Shown in pieces: positions 63,416-64,000 of a stretch of DNA of 64,000 nucleotides (position 1 is the stretch's first letter; each line of letters starts with the position of its first letter). Source of the DNA: Rhodococcus sp. OK302 (GTDB lineage Bacteria; Actinomycetota; Actinomycetes; Mycobacteriales; Mycobacteriaceae); assembly GCF_002245895.1 (NCBI RefSeq), contig NZ_NPJZ01000001.1, forward strand, positions 2,826,501 through 2,890,500, written 5' to 3'. The translations under genes were made by a program, and so were the position numbers. The notes beneath the pieces were generated by a model. That model ran no database searches. It was not told the DNA's origin and saw only the letters and a list, made by a program, of their open reading frames with translations.

Positions 63416-64000
63416 TCAGACGCGCGGGCTGTAATGCATGGGGTTGTCTCGTTGATCGAGTGGTGGCAAATTGCGGGCGGGAGTGTGAACCAGGGGAGCG
63501 TCGGCGGGCTTCCTACCGTGTGCACGATCCCAGCCGGCGCGGGCACGCGGTTGATAGTGGTAACGCCAGGGGACAAGACGGAAGGCCGCATTGACGGCTT
63601 TCCCGACGATCCTGTGGATCTTCGCGTCACCGGCACTCCAGGAATAACCGAGAAGATCACGCACAGGTTGGTCGTACATCCCGACGGTCAGCCAGATGAA
63701 TCCTCGGGCGATGGGGATACGGACGACGCGCCAGATCGGGTCGGGTAGCCACGTCATGAACGGCGGCTTGCCCAGCGCAGACAGGTCGAGGACGTCGCGA
63801 GTGGCCTTGTTGTCTTCGAGTACGTTGCGGCACATGTGATCCCAATATTCCTGGAAGGCTTCCCAGGTTTCGGGGACTGGTCGCATGCTCATGCCGTAGA
63901 GGCGATACCACTGGATATGCTCGGTGAAGAGTTGTCGCTTCTGGGCGTCGGTGAGACCGCCCGAAAAGTTTTCGGCCGTGACGATGGTGCCCATGAAGAA
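63416..64000 (-). CDS. Oxygenase MpaB-family (DUF2236) protein, 3' part
   Basis: The frame is open to the window edge, so the N-terminal part is missing; about 194 residues are seen. AENFSGGLTDAQKRQLFTEH, WEAFQEYWDHMCRNVL and WLPDPIWRVVRIPIARGFIW are typical of the C-terminal half of MpaB/latex-clearing-protein-type haem enzymes. Whether the haem ligands are present cannot be told from this part. Confidence 0.85.
   Translation of the reverse strand, partial: FFMGTIVTAENFSGGLTDAQKRQLFTEHIQWYRLYGMSMRPVPETWEAFQEYWDHMCRNVLEDNKATRDVLDLSALGKPPFMTWLPDPIWRVVRIPIARGFIWLTVGMYDQPVRDLLGYSWSAGDAKIHRIVGKAVNAAFRLVPWRYHYQPRARAGWDRAHGRKPADAPLVHTPARNLPPLDQRDNPMHYSPRV

Overview
The window looks like a chromosomal segment of a mycolic-acid actinobacterium, most likely Rhodococcus (erythropolis/qingshengii type). 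This is inferred from high GC, many GTG/TTG starts, a SAM-IV riboswitch ahead of metY-metX, a DnaE2 C-terminus, FolD next to a DUF3017 protein, and a gene order from glpD/lpdA through deoD, pmmB, upp, add, deoA, cdd to sdhCDAB that matches my memory of the M. tuberculosis Rv3302c-Rv3319 region with local insertions. No tRNA, rRNA, CRISPR array, prophage or insertion sequence was recognised.

Layout. 1-5.1 kb: the end of dnaE2, a rhodanese, a TDT-family exporter with a divergent LysR regulator, TrmL, a DUF2510/excalibur surface protein and a pentapeptide-repeat protein. 5.1-13.7 kb: an accessory-looking block with a 1595-residue secreted repeat protein (nine repeats of about 118 residues) and, divergent across a 780-base gap rich in palindromes, a 995-residue STAND-like ATPase/AraC fusion regulator. 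13.8-30.3 kb: folD, DUF3017, SWIM plus SNF2 helicase, an RCC1-repeat exported protein, metY-metX under SAM-IV control, icd, an MFS exporter, exonuclease III, an exported RNase with a barstar-type inhibitor, trpS, a YihY protein, a D,D-carboxypeptidase and a DHFR-like protein.

30.3-47.4 kb: sdhCDAB facing cdd-deoA-add (nucleoside salvage), an acidic conserved protein, a four-gene cassette with type VII secretion features (a YxxxD-bearing small protein, an NlpC/P60 enzyme, a small unknown and a YbaB-like protein), upp, pmmB, deoD, an enoyl-CoA hydratase homologue, two M20 amidohydrolases and an Hsp70-like membrane protein. 47.4-64 kb: a GGCT-like protein, LpdA-type flavoprotein, aminotransferase, divergent glpK/glpD, regulators and transporters, a DUF222-HNH protein, an MHS transporter with 3-hydroxybutyrate dehydrogenase, cell-envelope proteins and the end of an MpaB-like (DUF2236) oxygenase.

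Cross-cutting signals. At least ten genes have a TANNNT -10 hexamer 6-7 bases before the start codon, implying leaderless mRNAs, and this settles several starts. Three convergent gene pairs end on one shared CTAG. The 3' ends of icd and of the 411-residue acidic protein gene are duplicated in tandem, in frame and including the stop codon. The best candidates for under-described biology are the giant repeat protein with its unusual fusion regulator, the T7SS-like cassette and the RNase/barstar pair.
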